This document shows, one piece after another, positions 42,731-54,782 of a DNA stretch of 64,000 bases. The notes under the pieces are model-generated. The model was not told the DNA's origin. It ran no database searches and saw only the letters and a program-made list of their open reading frames with translations. The DNA is from Diphasiastrum complanatum. Lineage: Eukaryota > Streptophyta > Lycopodiopsida > Lycopodiales > Lycopodiaceae. Each line of letters opens with the position of its first letter. The first letter of the stretch is position 1. Both the position numbers and the translations under genes were made by a program. Location of the stretch: contig CM055108.1 of NCBI GenBank assembly GCA_029204225.1, positions 22,554,326 to 22,618,325 of the forward strand, given 5' to 3'.

Positions 42731-44000
42731 ATGCGGTCCCAACTCCAAGAGCCATCCACAAACCCATTCGAGGGACAAGAACCTAATAGAGCTGGGTCTT
42801 CACGAGCGCGAGCCCATTCTTGTGGTGCTGAACCCTCCTATGTCCGAACCAACCTTAATGGTGCTTCTGCCACTCATGGAGCTCATCTAGAGAGACGTAC
42901 ACCCAAGCTAGATCTACTAAAGTTTGACCGTACTTCGGACCCTCAAAGATTTTTGCAAATCTTTGAGAATGCATGTGATGTATATGGCGAAACATCTCCC
43001 GATGCTATCGTCCAACTGTTTTCGATGACCATGATTGCTAAAGCACGTAATTGGTTTTTCAACCTTGATCATAAAGATAAGACAGACTTGTCAGTTTTGA
43101 AAGAGTCCTTTATCAAGCGTTTTAAGCCCTTTCACTTGATCAAGAGTCCTGTTGTCAGATTGAGTAACATCAATATGGCAAAAGACGAACATGTACGAGA
43201 CTATATCGAATGTTTCAAACGCCTCAAAAGTCAAGTACGAGAACAACCTATCGAACAGATGCTCATCATCTGGTTTTTAGTTGGCCTTCCAAGATGGATT
43301 AGACGCGAGCTTAAATCCAATGATGAATATATGAGCCTAAAGTTAGCTATGTCTGATGCCATCAAGGAAGAAGACGAAGGATCAGATGTTGACGAATCCA
43401 GGGAAAGACAAGCACCACGTGCTCCTGTCCATGAGTCAAAGCCGATCAAGGATACCCAAGATCATCTTTGGAAATCCCAGTTGGAGTTGCTTAATAAGCA
43501 ATGTCAACTACAGATGGAGAAACTCACCAATGAGTTTCAAACTACCCTGAAGTCTATCCAAAGGAGTATGCCTGGTCAGCCAAACCCTGCACATGTACTT
43601 TATAGATGAAAACCAATATGATGCCCACACTGTCGGGCTACGCATCCTGCTGGTGTTTGTCCTTCATATCAGCCTATCCAAGCACATACAGTCCAACAAT
43701 ATGAAGAACAGCCACCACAATCTGAAAATTCCTTAACTTCTTATGAATATCCACCAGAAGCTCTAGAACCATTAGCTATACACTGGATCGGTATGCCGTT
43801 ATACAAGGGTTATTGAACAACAGATATTTCATCTGTGGTGACACTGGCCACTTCATGGTTGATTGTCCAGTCAAGACCAGGTACCACGTTGAATGTCCCG
43901 ACTGTGTCAGAAAACACAGTTTCAAAGTCTGTCCAAAACAACCCAACAAGATCCTACCTGTCCGACACGTTAGTTATGACTCATGATAGAATCCTCATGA
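42731..44000 (+). mobile_element. Gag region of the gag-only LTR element
   Basis: Encodes a Gypsy-type gag. A capsid core lies at about 42900-43370 (KLDLLKFDRTSDPQRFLQIF, then ARNWFFNL, then LVGLPRWIRREL). An acidic linker and a coiled-coil-prone stretch follow, and then a zinc-knuckle region near 43815-43960 (ICGDTGHFMVDCP plus further Cys/His residues). In the family this protein forms the particle shell and packages RNA. It is part of a broken element, with about one or a few breaks across this region. Confidence 0.85.
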
Positions 44001-46244
44001 CAACACAACACGAGCACCATAGCACCCAACTGCTCAACCTACTGCTCACTTGAGAAGTTTCTTGCAAACTTCTACATTACCACACACACTACACCAGCTC
44101 CATAATGCAAAAGGACACTAGTATGACATGAGTCCTTGTAGGAGGAAAGCGAAACTGATATTCTGTCATCTGTTACAATGTCCAACCAAGAGCAATCTCC
44201 ACAGAAAATTGATAGTTTTTATTCCCTTCTACAATATCACATCTATTTGTCTTTCCACATGTTGATAAAGATTTCCAATGTGCCAATACACAACAAATCT
44301 AGGATTCAGAAATCAAGATAGAGATTCGGTTCTGAATCTCTTGTTCAGAGAGGTACTCAGGACATAGTACCTCAACCATACATGCATCTCAAGCTATATC
44401 TTACAACATCTGCTATCAATGATGGTAGATTTTAGTGTCACCAACTCTGCCTTGTTTTGACAAGGGCATGCCAGAGTAAGTCTCGTTACTCTACAACACA
44501 AATGACATATTAAAACTATCAAGGAAAAAAATTAATGTTGGTGAATGCAAGTTTTGTTCGACAAGTGCTATATAGTTCTCACTCTCTGTACAATTTATTT
44601 ATTTCCTTTAGATCACCTTGCGCAGAGTTTACGATCTTTGAGCATACTGAAACTTTGAGAAATCTTTGTCACATTAGAGTTGATTCCTGAATCTCATCAT
44701 CATATTCATTTTTGAGTCAACTACAATAAGATCGAAACAAATTTAGTTAAAATTTATTCAATCTTTAGTCCAGTCACATGCTCAACATGTTTTCAACTAC
44801 ATGTTCTACACGCCGATTAAATCTTGAGCATGAACAGTTACTAGCAACAACACCCCCACCAACAGATTTTTTTTCCGGGGGGGGGGGGGGGGGGAGAGAG
44901 TGGATCTACTTGGATCCATGTGAGCAGTTACGCTGCCAGCAATAACATCAGTAAGATCGACAGCCAAGGTCACAAGTCAAATATGAAAACGACAAGGCTA
45001 AGAGGACAGATGGGCAATCCAAAGCGACTCAATCAAAAGAAGTATTTCAATTACGACGAAAATCCTTCAAAAAAGAGAAACACAAACATTGAGAAATCAG
45101 TCTCCTTCTTCAACCGGCCTCTTGCCATACTTCTGCACCGATCCTCCTGCCTACCATTCACACCATCTACCGATGTCACCACCTCCACTCTACCTTCCAT
45201 ATGTTTGTTTATCATCATTTCACTGTTCTTATGAGAAAACTCCAGTTTTTGATAGTATTACCGAAGCAGCTAATAGATCATTGCAAATGTCCTGTAGAGA
45301 CCAAATATCACCTACAATGGTTGATCAACTAAAAGAAGATATTGAAGAAGTAGAAAAAGCAGCTAGAAGAAATAAAGAGAAAGATCCAAGAAGCTGAGGA
45401 GGAAAGGAGAAAACTTAAGCAACAGATGAGTCAGATCGATCTTGATCAAAAGAGACTCTTTGGAGCAATGATAGTTGATTCTCCTCCTATGAAGTCCAAA
45501 GAGATCCAAAAGTAACGGATCAAAAGAAAGAGCTGCAAAAAAAGAAAGATGAAGACAACCGTGAACCTGCAAAATAAAGCGAGCTCCTCACCCAACAAGT
45601 GGTGGTCAAAGCTCAACATTGCAAGAGTCCAAGGCTGCAACGGTAAAACTATCAGTTCTTCACCCTTCCGACAAGTCCCTACCGTCACCTACCCATCCGT
45701 CCAAATCTATTTCTATGACTATTTGATGATGAGTCCATCCCCTTGAGACTGATAACCAAAGTTTGTGCAACCTACCAAATCAAAGGTTCTTCCTCTTCTC
45801 GTCAAGGCAAGAGCATCGACAAGACTGGAACTTCAACTGAGCGGAAAACTGCAAAAACACCTAGAAGCAAAATGGAGGATGCAGTCCTTCTAGAAGTTAG
45901 TACATGCCAAGAAACCAGATATGAAACCGTTAATGACAGATACCAGTGGTAAGAAAGAATACACGTGGGAAGCACTCGAGTATGCAAGTTGTGAAGCTGT
46001 TGGGAGCTCTCCAAATTTTGAGAATGCCAACCACCTATAGCAATAAGACATTTTGATCAAATTGGAGCAAATTGCGAAAAGCAATTTATTGATAAAGACT
46101 GGCAACAATAAGCACTTGGTTTTACGCAAGCGACCGAGGATCTACGCTTTTCCAAGTGACGAACAAAGATGCCAATGTGGAAGCGGAGCGACATCGTCCA
46201 ATATGAGTTGCAGTGGGTCTTGCAACACATTAGGGGTGGGATGA
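44001..46244 (+). other. Interior of the gag-only element, 3' part
   Basis: No pol domain is recognisable. Reading frames at 44.9-45.4 and 45.4-46.0 kb are Lys/Glu-rich and coiled-coil-like, and may be gag-derived or captured sequence. A run of 18 G lies at 44877-44894. A polypurine tract ends the region. Confidence 0.5.
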
Positions 46245-47403
46245 TGTTGGCTGATTCTGACGAATTCCCAAGATACTCGGATAGAGCTACCCAAGAGCAC
46301 CTCTCACCTTAGACCGAGGAGGTCTCTGAGAAGACGAGATGAACGAAGATTGAGGGCCGAGTATGAGAGCCAAGGAATACTAGTAGTAATGACAAGCAAG
46401 AACTGTGTAAGCCTCGTGGTGAATCTCGAAAGATGGAATGACCATGTAGGAACTAGTATTTCTAGGCAAATGTTATAAATGCAAGTAGACCCCTCTAAAA
46501 GAAAGTAGAGTGAGTCACCTTGTGATGATGACCTCTAGTGGGAGCATTATTGCACTTGTAATTTGTGAAATGTGGAAATTCCACTAGGATGCCACCTAAG
46601 GAGTTGTCTTGCTTATTTAAGAGACTCCCTCTTTGTGAAGAGGAGCTTTTTGTGTATTGTACCTACTCCATGCTGAAATGAGAAGAGCCTTCACGAGTTT
46701 GGTGCATCCATTGAGCTCCTTGATCATGCTTGTTTCTTGAGTGATGCATTTATGATCTTGCCCTTCCCTCCTTCGTGTGTGGTTGTGGATTGTATAGTGG
46801 ATTAGATTTGCTACTTTCCTAGAGTGGATTAGTTTTCTTTTCTTGTTTGTGGATTAATGTAGGAGCCAATATTCAGGTAAACTAAATAGGCTAGAAATGT
46901 GGTGTAAATCTTGCATATCCTCCAATATTCTAGTTCTTGATGTTCTTGGGATGTCCAAGAATCAAAAGACTGGTTGGTTTCTTGATTCTTGGACCTCTAA
47001 AATGCTGTAGGTTAGTTCTTGTTTCTTGTTTTGTCAATTAATGCAAGTGTAGCTCAGTTTTAGTAAAGTGTAGGATCTGATCCAGTTCGTTTTTAGAGTA
47101 GGTAGCTGTGGAATCTATTGAATGTTCATTTGGGCTACTTGTTGATCTGTAAATGAATGTTCATGGCTTGCATCTCTGTTTGAATGTGAGTGTTTTCAGG
47201 AGAGAACGACCCTGAGTTGTCCTCTGACAGGGAAAAGGACAAAAATTACTACAACGTCAATTCACCCATTCTGCTTGGTTTGGACATTATAATATCAAGA
47301 ACACATCTAATGAATGCCATGAAGCTTGATAACAAGCAGAAATATTTCTAAAGAAGTAAAGCGTAACACCAATATATCCTCTAGAGTAGGGGATCTGTGA
47401 ACA
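46245..47403 (+). repeat. 3' LTR of the gag-only element
   Basis: Begins TGTTGGCTGATTC after a polypurine tract and ends CTGTGAACA, followed by CCCTT. Confidence 0.9.
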
Positions 47404-47408
47404 CCCTT
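47404..47408. repeat. Target-site duplication, right (CCCTT)
   Basis: Perfect copy of 39525-39529. Confidence 0.9.
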
Positions 47409-47488
47409 GGCCTAGGAGGAGGTGGTGTTGGACGAGGTGGTGGTGGTGCATTTCTCTGACCCCCTCCTGTCTGCTTAGTCTACGCCAT
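47404..47488 (-). pseudogene. Divergent histone H3-like sequence, N-terminal tail part
   Basis: From ATG at 47488 the minus strand reads MA, a stop codon at 47482-47480, then TKQTGGGQRNAPPPPRPTPP. Canonical H3 starts MARTKQTARKS, so the stop falls exactly where Arg2 is expected and Lys4 within TKQT is kept. The rest of the tail is replaced by a Gly/Pro/Arg-rich stretch. With the fold part at 39178-39529 the predicted length is about 143 codons, near that of H3, and the two parts are in the same frame across the insertion site. The upstream ATG and the stop suggest a pseudogene, unless a different start is used. Confidence 0.75.
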
Positions 47489-48947
47489 TAGTATCCAATA
47501 TCGGATCAGCGCGCGATGGAGGATAACTCAGGTTCAGAGGTCAGGTCGAGCGCGTCCAACCGATACTTGAAATAAACCTAACCGATAGCTGGTAGTAGAT
47601 GCACGCGCGCGAGTAAGAGCTGATGGAAGGAAGTTTGCTTCGAGTGCACTGAATCGATATCATATTAAGATAGAGAACGACAAGAAATTTAAGCAAGAAA
47701 TTTTCAGTGTCGTCTGTTTGTTTATATAGTGAAAATCCGAAATGATTGCAAAACGTGGTGGTTTAGATGTCCGAGGCTCGGATTACTTCGAGATATTCAA
47801 AGGCTTGTCAATCAAATCAAATTAAATATCAATCTTTCTTCAAAATGATTAGTCGATAATAACCCCCACAATTAATTAAAACAAAAGTATGGTCACATCT
47901 ACAATCAATTCTACAAAAGTATGGTCACATCTACAATTTATTGTTGAAATTGACAAGGTTAAGCTATAAATATCTGATTTTTTTTATATCGATCATGATA
48001 ATTTTGAAAAATTTCAACGGCCATTATTTCACCCAATAGCGAATCGGCGCGCATATACTGAATGTGAAAAACAGAGGATATTCTCGTGCGCTGAACCAAT
48101 ATTGGAAGATAATATGAATGATCAAAGCTTGACTCGATAATTTCTCTTTAGCTGTGGACAATATAAAGAGTCTACCGAATCAAACTTTGATCATGTAAAA
48201 TACTCTCTAATAATTTCGAAAAATTTTCAATTTTTTTTCCCTACAATAGTGATTCGATGCGCGCGGTCCAAGTGAAAAATCACTGGCTTCTCCACAGGCG
48301 CTCTGATCCGATATCTGAGACACACTGAGTATATATTGGAACGCATTATGAACGCCTTATGAAAATGTTCTGAATGAACATTATCTCAAAAAAAAAATTT
48401 CTTCTTTACGGTCCTTAAATAGGGTGAGAGTTTTTAATGATTCTCCTCGTACACGTTTTTCAATGTTGTCCATTTAATATTTGTTTATTATTTATTTCAT
48501 GATGATTCAGTGAGGCTAGTGATAGACTATTTAATGTACTCCGACGTAGGAACAAATTCTAGGATCAAGGCTAATGATGATTCGTAGAATCTAGTGATAG
48601 ACTATTTAATGTATTCCGACGTAGGTACAAATTTGTCTCACTTTGATTGGTGGATAAATATCGGCTGTGTTCCTCGATTGATTATTTGGCAAATGTATGA
48701 CTGTGATCAACAAGAATTGGCTATAATTATGGACACCTTTCTCTATATTTTGATTCCATGATCTTTCATTCTGAACTCACTAGTCATCTTGTTTTCTTTC
48801 TTTCTTGAATATCGAATCGACGCCGCCTTCCCATACAGTACACGGTTGGATTCATTCAGACGCTCTGAATCGATATCAGCCTCTTTTGACGTATGCTTGC
48901 GGAAAATTTTATTTTCGTTTTAATGATATCAGATCAATGCGTGTACT
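47489..48947. other. Upstream of the H3-like sequence; recurring GATATC/GCGCGC words
   Basis: No gene was recognised. Variants of AATCGATATCAG and of GATCGGCGCGC recur near 47500, 47655, 48040, 48250, 48865, 48920 and 48985. They look like remnants of a diverged repeat. A cleaner direct duplication lies at 48516-48640. Confidence 0.45.
48516..48640. repeat. 75-bp-period direct duplication
   Basis: CTAGTGATAGACTATTTAAT followed by GTA(C/T)TCCGACGTAGG occurs at 48516 and again at 48591. Confidence 0.85.
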
Positions 48948-50318
48948 GTGGTTAATTCCTCTACCAATATCACTTTGTCAAGTTCAACCGATATCAGGTT
49001 CAATATGGTTAGTTCCTCCATGTCCTCATATAACAAACTTTTGGATTTTTTGAATGTCAGTGACATTCCATCTGAGAAATTAGAGTATTTTGCGAGTATT
49101 TTTTTTGCTCCCTTCGATATCGATAAGCTAGTTTATAAAAATCGTTATAATTTAATTCCTTATTTTGATAAATTTTCTCAAATTATTAGTACTCCTATTT
49201 TCGATATAGGTAGTTATTGTTTCGTTCATTTTCAGGACCTTGTGCATTCCCAACCATCCTCTAAGCATAAACACAATAGAAAGTACTCTAACCTGCATGA
49301 CCATTTCAAAAGAAATATATATTGTGATATCCACAAAAGAATATGTCGCCTTATAATCAAAGGAATGGCTTTTGTCTTTTACATATCTGCTGAAATTCCA
49401 GATGATGAGTCTGTTGAATCTTCAACTGTTCTATTGATCGAAGCATCTGCACCTGTTCCAGTTGATGTAGATGATGCAGATATTGATATAGGGGTTGAAG
49501 TTGAATCATCTATGGTTTCAAATTATCAAAAAACTCTTCCTCGTTCTATAATCCTCCCTGATTCTCTTCCATCTGCATCTCCTGTTAATCAATTAACTCT
49601 ACCCAATGTTCTCTTATATTTTATAAATAATGAAAGTTATATTTCATTTAATGATATAGAAGATGTTTTAAATTTGAGTGAAGATGCAATCCTCTCAATA
49701 TTTTCTCAAAATTTATCAGAATTTTTTGACATTGCTGATTACACATATGATGACCTTGAAAGTGAGATAGATTATGATAAAAATGGCAATTGAAAATCTG
49801 GAAATGAGGCCTTGGAGGCCATGATTGAAAAATCTAAAGCCTATGAAAAAACTTTGTCTACATAGGAGGAATTTTTGAAATTCCAAAAAAAATATCTCCC
49901 AAGGCCTTGATATATCCCCTCCGAAAATGTAGAGGCCATTGGAGGACATGACATTAGCAGAGCAAATGTCGTTGAATACGATGATTATAATCTGGTACGT
50001 AGATATTATATTGGTATTGATATTGTTCAGTTTTCTTATTTTAAACATTGTGTTAAAGTATGAGTTTGCAGTATTATGTATCATTCTAAATTTATTTTCT
50101 TTTTTCGTTTACAGGATGCTATTGAAATTGATGCCTTTGGTATGAGACATGGAGGCGTCCGAGGTGTATCAGTCGGGAGAAAAGATGTGTCTCTATCTTA
50201 TTATTTGAAAAACTTTCAAAATAGTGAGATTTGTATATATCATTCATCTTTTAATCCATATGCAACCACTGTCATTATGGCCATCAAATCTATAAAACCA
50301 CTAAAAAAGTTGAGCTGA
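48948..50318 (+). pseudogene. Unrecognised decayed gene with one visible intron
   Basis: An open stretch of 281 codons (48948-49793) continues in the same frame through a few stops to a splice donor (CTG/GTACGT at 49995). A clear acceptor (TTTCGTTTACAG ending at 50114) follows, and a second exon ends with a stop at 50316-50318. The first part is Ser/Asp-rich with an acidic central segment. The second exon contains RHGGVRGVSVGRKDVSLSYY. I do not recognise the family. It precedes a minus-strand transposase-like relic and could be an accessory gene of that element, or an independent low-copy gene. Confidence 0.45.
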
Positions 50319-50691
50319 ATATTTATTTTTTGAATTGTGTCCTCCATGATTTGTTGCTCTATGAAATGCTCCCCTTGCTTGCCAATGAGATTTTTCCATG
50401 CCTTGTGATGACTAGATACTTAAGCTCTCATATTCCTTTGCAAAATAAGTTGCATGATGAAGAACGATGTGCTGAAAACAATTGTTTTGATTAGTTACAT
50501 CAGTAGAAAAAAATATAAACATGAATGAGAAAAGTACCAGATGATGATATAGATTAGCACCATGTAACGAGTAACGTTGTCTTTTTCCCAACAGTCATGT
50601 ATAGATTTTACGAATGTGGAACAATGATTTTGCAAAGTCCTCATATCTTCTGATGATAGATTTTCTTTTTTGATAACACCTATGAGTTTGT

Positions 50692-52863
50692 CTAAGTTGG
50701 TCTACACTTGTCCCTTTTCCACTTGATTACTTCCTCCCAGTGTTCATGTGGCTTGAACAATTTCTCTCCAAATTTTGTATCTGACGCTTGATTCTTTGCA
50801 TGTGTGATTGGATAAGAATTTTCTTGCTTTAGCACCTCCAATTGATAGCTTATTAGGAACGTTTCCTTTTTTCCCGAAGATTTTATCACTTTTTTCAATC
50901 GTGACATTCTTTTTATGTAGTCCTGCATTTGAAGAACTATTTCCAACCTCTTAATTGCTGCTTTAGCCACAAACTCCGGTTTATGATTCCATGCTAGTAG
51001 AATATGCAGGTAAATAAGTTTTTCAATAATATGAACCTCAACATGCAATGTGCATATGTGAACATTTTTTAATGGAATTGGCAGAACACTTTTCATATTT
51101 GAATCTTCAGTTTCTCGTGTTGGGCCAGTGTTTGTTGATCGTCCCAAATTCATATTGTAGCAATTCTTCATGCAAAAAAGACATGGATGCTTTGATGTTG
51201 TCCCATGAGAGACATTATACATACATTTTAATGTTTTCAAATCCCCTGCAAGGTGCCATTGAATTTGAAAACTTCCATGGTTTTCGACTGTAAATCTCTC
51301 ATCCTCCAAATGTCTCTTTATAATCTCGCCATAATTTGTTCTTGAAAATATCCATGAAAGTATTTTATAGACCTCTTTCAAGACCTGTAGAGAAGCAAGT
51401 AATGCATGACATGTCAATAAAAACTGGCAAGGTATGAATTGTTATTAACGATATTCTAAATGAAAATTGAAATGTATATTTGGAATGCCGCCAACCACCA
51501 TATGTGATTTTTCGATTGAACACTAAATGTTCGATCATTTGTATCTGAAATTTTGTTCATCAAAGTGACACTCGTTCCAACTTTTGACCCTTGATGATTT
51601 TAGATTCATCCAATTTTATTACAATCATGATCTTTCCATTTACTTGATGTTCTTTTAATTTATAGAATCGAATAATGTATTTTAGGACATTTTCAATATC
51701 AAGAAAAATATTATTGCAATAGTTGTAATTGAGCTTACCATATTTTGATTTGTATAATTCAGTTAAATGGAGTGGTTGACCAACTACTTTGAACTAATTT
51801 CTTGTTAATCTTATCCGATATGGATGCGGAAGATAAATTTTCTTCACCATCACTTGGGAAAAAGCTTTTTTAACTATTCTAAAAAAAGTAGAATACGCAT
51901 TCTGCTAATTCTAGATACATCACATGCACCTTGTATCACATTTGCATCCAAGTATGATTGAACCTTAATCAAAACAGTCTATGCAATTTCATTTTTCATT
52001 TTTTCAAACCAAGCATTTTTCATCATTTCCTTTGTTGACTTTCTTGGTAAAACATGACTTAAAGACGATCCAATGTATGAACGATCTGTTAAATAGTTCT
52101 TTGCCACCAAACATGATCTGCAACAAACATACGAAACTCAAATTATGTCTAATAAATAAATAATCCATGTTATCAAGTGCAAATCAAACTTAAATGACAT
52201 ATACAAATCAAATAAAGAGTTTATATGACAACATACTTGAATGTTCGATTTTTTTTTTTTTTTCTGATTGCCACTATGTGTAGATAAGTCATCAATATTC
52301 TTCAAGGTTACTCTCTTTCTTTTTTTCTTCATCATTGTCTTATTGATAACTTTTATACCAACAGCTGATTTTAAACTCTCAAATCGCAATTTTTCCATGG
52401 ATTCTAATATTTCTTGGTTTGATCCTCGAAGAGCAGTGATTGTAGCATTCAACTCTGACATAGCATTCTTGAGTGCATTGTTTTCAGCACCAGTGTGTTG
52501 TACATAATGAAGCAATTGCTGATTTGCACGTTGCAATTGTTGATTAGCAAACTATAATTGTTGATTAAGACAAGATATGCTATGCATTCCAATATCACGC
52601 AACCTTTGACAATATCCAAGTAATCCGTTATTTCCTTCACATACAAGTCTGAGAAGATGAGTTACGGACTTAAAATCTGGACACAAATTGGTAGCTGGAT
52701 CATTAGGATAAATTGATCCATCTACCCACAAATCTATATTCATTTGATTATTCATTTTCAATTCTCTAACTATTGCAGCAACATTCTCTACAACTTTCGC
52801 ATTTTTCTTAATAATTGGAGTGCATTCCATCAGAAGAGCAACATGCAAATGGAACATTGCCAT
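50692..52863 (-). mobile_element. Possible uncharacterised DNA-transposase relic
   Basis: Minus-strand coding-like blocks, probably exons of one decayed gene. The block at 52863-52138 has a helical region and a Gln/Asn/Leu coiled coil (QQLQRANQQLLHYVQHTG) with a Lys-rich tail. Blocks at about 52125-51900 and 51870-51480 carry KIMIVIKLDESKIIKG near 51620. The block at 51417-50692 carries WHLAGDLKTLKCMYN followed by HPCLFC. An IK-L-D block followed by a GD-K block and a C-x-x-C pair recalls a transposase-like protein family I have seen in protist and animal genomes but cannot name. A DDE-type nuclease is an inference. Stops occur between blocks and no terminal repeats were found. Confidence 0.35.
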
Positions 52864-53825
52864 TGTTAAAAGCTACAATCATGTAAATGCATCAAACTAC
52901 AATAAATCAATATGATTAGATCTAGCATACCTTACTTTTGTAATGTTTATGTTGCATTGAAAAATCGTCCTACCTCATATTTTTTCTATAAGCATACAGT
53001 GATTTCAAAAGTTATGCCACTCCCGCTTCAGTTTTTGGATTGAGACACCAAGATTTTCAGTCTTAAAGCTCTAGTCCCGAATTTTGGAACGAGCATGAAG
53101 AGAAGTTATTACATCTCATGCTTAACTAACTATTGTTTGAAGTTAACCATACCAGTCAAACGTCGGGCAAGGCCGGAAACTCGAAAAACGGCAATCAGAA
53201 GTTACCGGTTTGCATTCTCTCTCTACGTAACCTCTCTCTAAAGTGAAATTTCTTAAAGGGCCCATTTTGAGCCCGTATTTTTCCTAATGACTATAGATCT
53301 TAGTAGACCAAATTTTGGATGATTTTAGAATGAAAATGAGACACGAGATATTAAAGTGCCTATTTTGGCAGTCTGTATTATCAAAATTGTTTCACGATAA
53401 GTTCCAGTAGTACCAACACAAACATTCAATGCCCAAAAGTTCTTTGAAATATCAAAAAACACCAAACAACTATTGCTAGTATATCGAAAACCTTCAAAAA
53501 CTACCAAAACTATCAAAAGCACCAATGAACAACAAACAACAGTACTTTTTGCACACCAGAAGTACAAAATGTTCTATGAGATTCAAACAACAAAAAGAGA
53601 AGTTATTTGAAAATAATATAGAGTACCAAATTTTAGGCAAAAATATATCTTACACAAGTTTTCATAAGTAGCAAATAGAAAATAAATAGTTGTTTATAAG
53701 CTTCTACAAGTACCAATAGTCCCAAAAATCCAAATGAGCAAAATATCAGTTGAGTAAAAAACTACAACACAGTCCCAAACAGCAAGAGGTGGAGTGTGTA
53801 TTTGTAGAACCAAAAAACATGAGTA

Positions 53826-54287
53826 TCAAAGATCAGTTTTAGTAGTGCAAAAGATCAGCATTATCAAGAAAACAAAAATCCAAAAAAAACGAAGGACCTG
53901 AGTGTCGTCAAGAAGATGTACTGGATACTTGACAACACTCTTTCTTCCAATCCTCTGTTGGCATATGTCTTTTTTGTTGGGGGACACTCGAGTTTTTGAG
54001 CTCCAAAAGGCATACACCATTTCTTTGACCCGAGCCGTGATTATGGTACCTCTAGGCAATTGTCTCTGACAGGCACTCAAGGGCAGAACCTCATCTTCCT
54101 TAATGTTAAGGCGAGAACTGGCTGCAGCAATATTTCTACGATGAACACCCAAAGCACCTGCAATCCTCGAATGAGGGAGAATTGTTGTGCCATTAGCTTT
54201 ATTTAGGACCATCACAAGCGAAGATCTCTTCACGAAGAGTTCATTCGTCGAGTGGGGCACCTTAATTTGACCGAGGGTGTTACGCAT
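53826..54287 (-). pseudogene. Unrecognised ORF with helix-turn-helix-like segment
   Basis: A 153-codon minus-strand open stretch. GALGVHRRNIAAASSRL resembles a helix-turn-helix DNA-binding unit, and ARVKEMVYAFWSSKTRVSPN with KKDICQQRIGRK follows. It lies upstream of, and on the same strand as, the transposase-like relic at 50.7-52.9 kb, so it may be its DNA-binding N-terminal region. The 950 bp between them contain no recognised coding sequence and could be an intron. The family is not identified. Confidence 0.35.
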
Positions 54288-54557
54288 GTTAGAAACAAGA
54301 TTGCTTTCAACAGTACTAGTTGATATTTGCAGTTTCCAAAAAGTTGGTTGTAGAAGTAGTTGTAGGAAATAGAAGCCTAAGGATCCAGGATCTTAACTAT
54401 TCAATCACACAAAGCATTCTCAAAAGAAAGAGAGAGATGGCTAGAAACCCTCTTGTAGAAACTCGTGGACAACCAAGGAGAATAGTCAGTATTGCTTACA
54501 AAAGTGTCTAATACAAATGGGATGCACACATATATATAGTCCAAGATGACTATCTAA

Positions 54558-54626
54558 CTTCATGACTATTGGCTATCCAACTACTTGACTATTGGCTATC
54601 CAACCACTTGACTATTGACTATCCAA
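54558..54626. repeat. 23-bp tandem repeat, three units
   Basis: Three imperfect units built on ACTTGACTATTGGCTATCCA. Confidence 0.9.
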
Positions 54627-54782
54627 CTTTCTATAAGTTACATAGAAAGAATAAGGTACCTCCAATATGTCAAGTTGGGGTACTTAATGTCACAATTAGG
54701 CCTACTGGACCCATGAGTCCCTACTAAATTAATTTCATACTAACTTAGCTAACTCTAAGTTTAGTAGGCCTAATATAATAAA

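Larger units (their letters stand above)
39530..47403 (+). mobile_element. Gag-only LTR element, TR-GAG-like
   Basis: A 7.9 kb LTR element with 1.15 kb LTRs that begin TGTTGGCTG and end CAACA, and a perfect CCCTT duplication. The sequence after the 5' LTR (TTTGACACCGTTGCC) resembles the TGGCGCCGTTGCC primer site complementary to tRNA-Asp that plant Tat/Athila-type Gypsy elements use. A polypurine tract (about 46230-46244) precedes the 3' LTR. The only recognisable protein domain is a Gypsy-type gag with a zinc knuckle (42.7-44.0 kb). No protease, RT, RNase H or integrase is recognisable in the 5.6 kb interior. It is therefore non-autonomous in form and would need help from a relative. The LTRs differ at scattered sites, so it is not recent. 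The element is inserted in the histone H3-like sequence. Confidence 0.88.
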
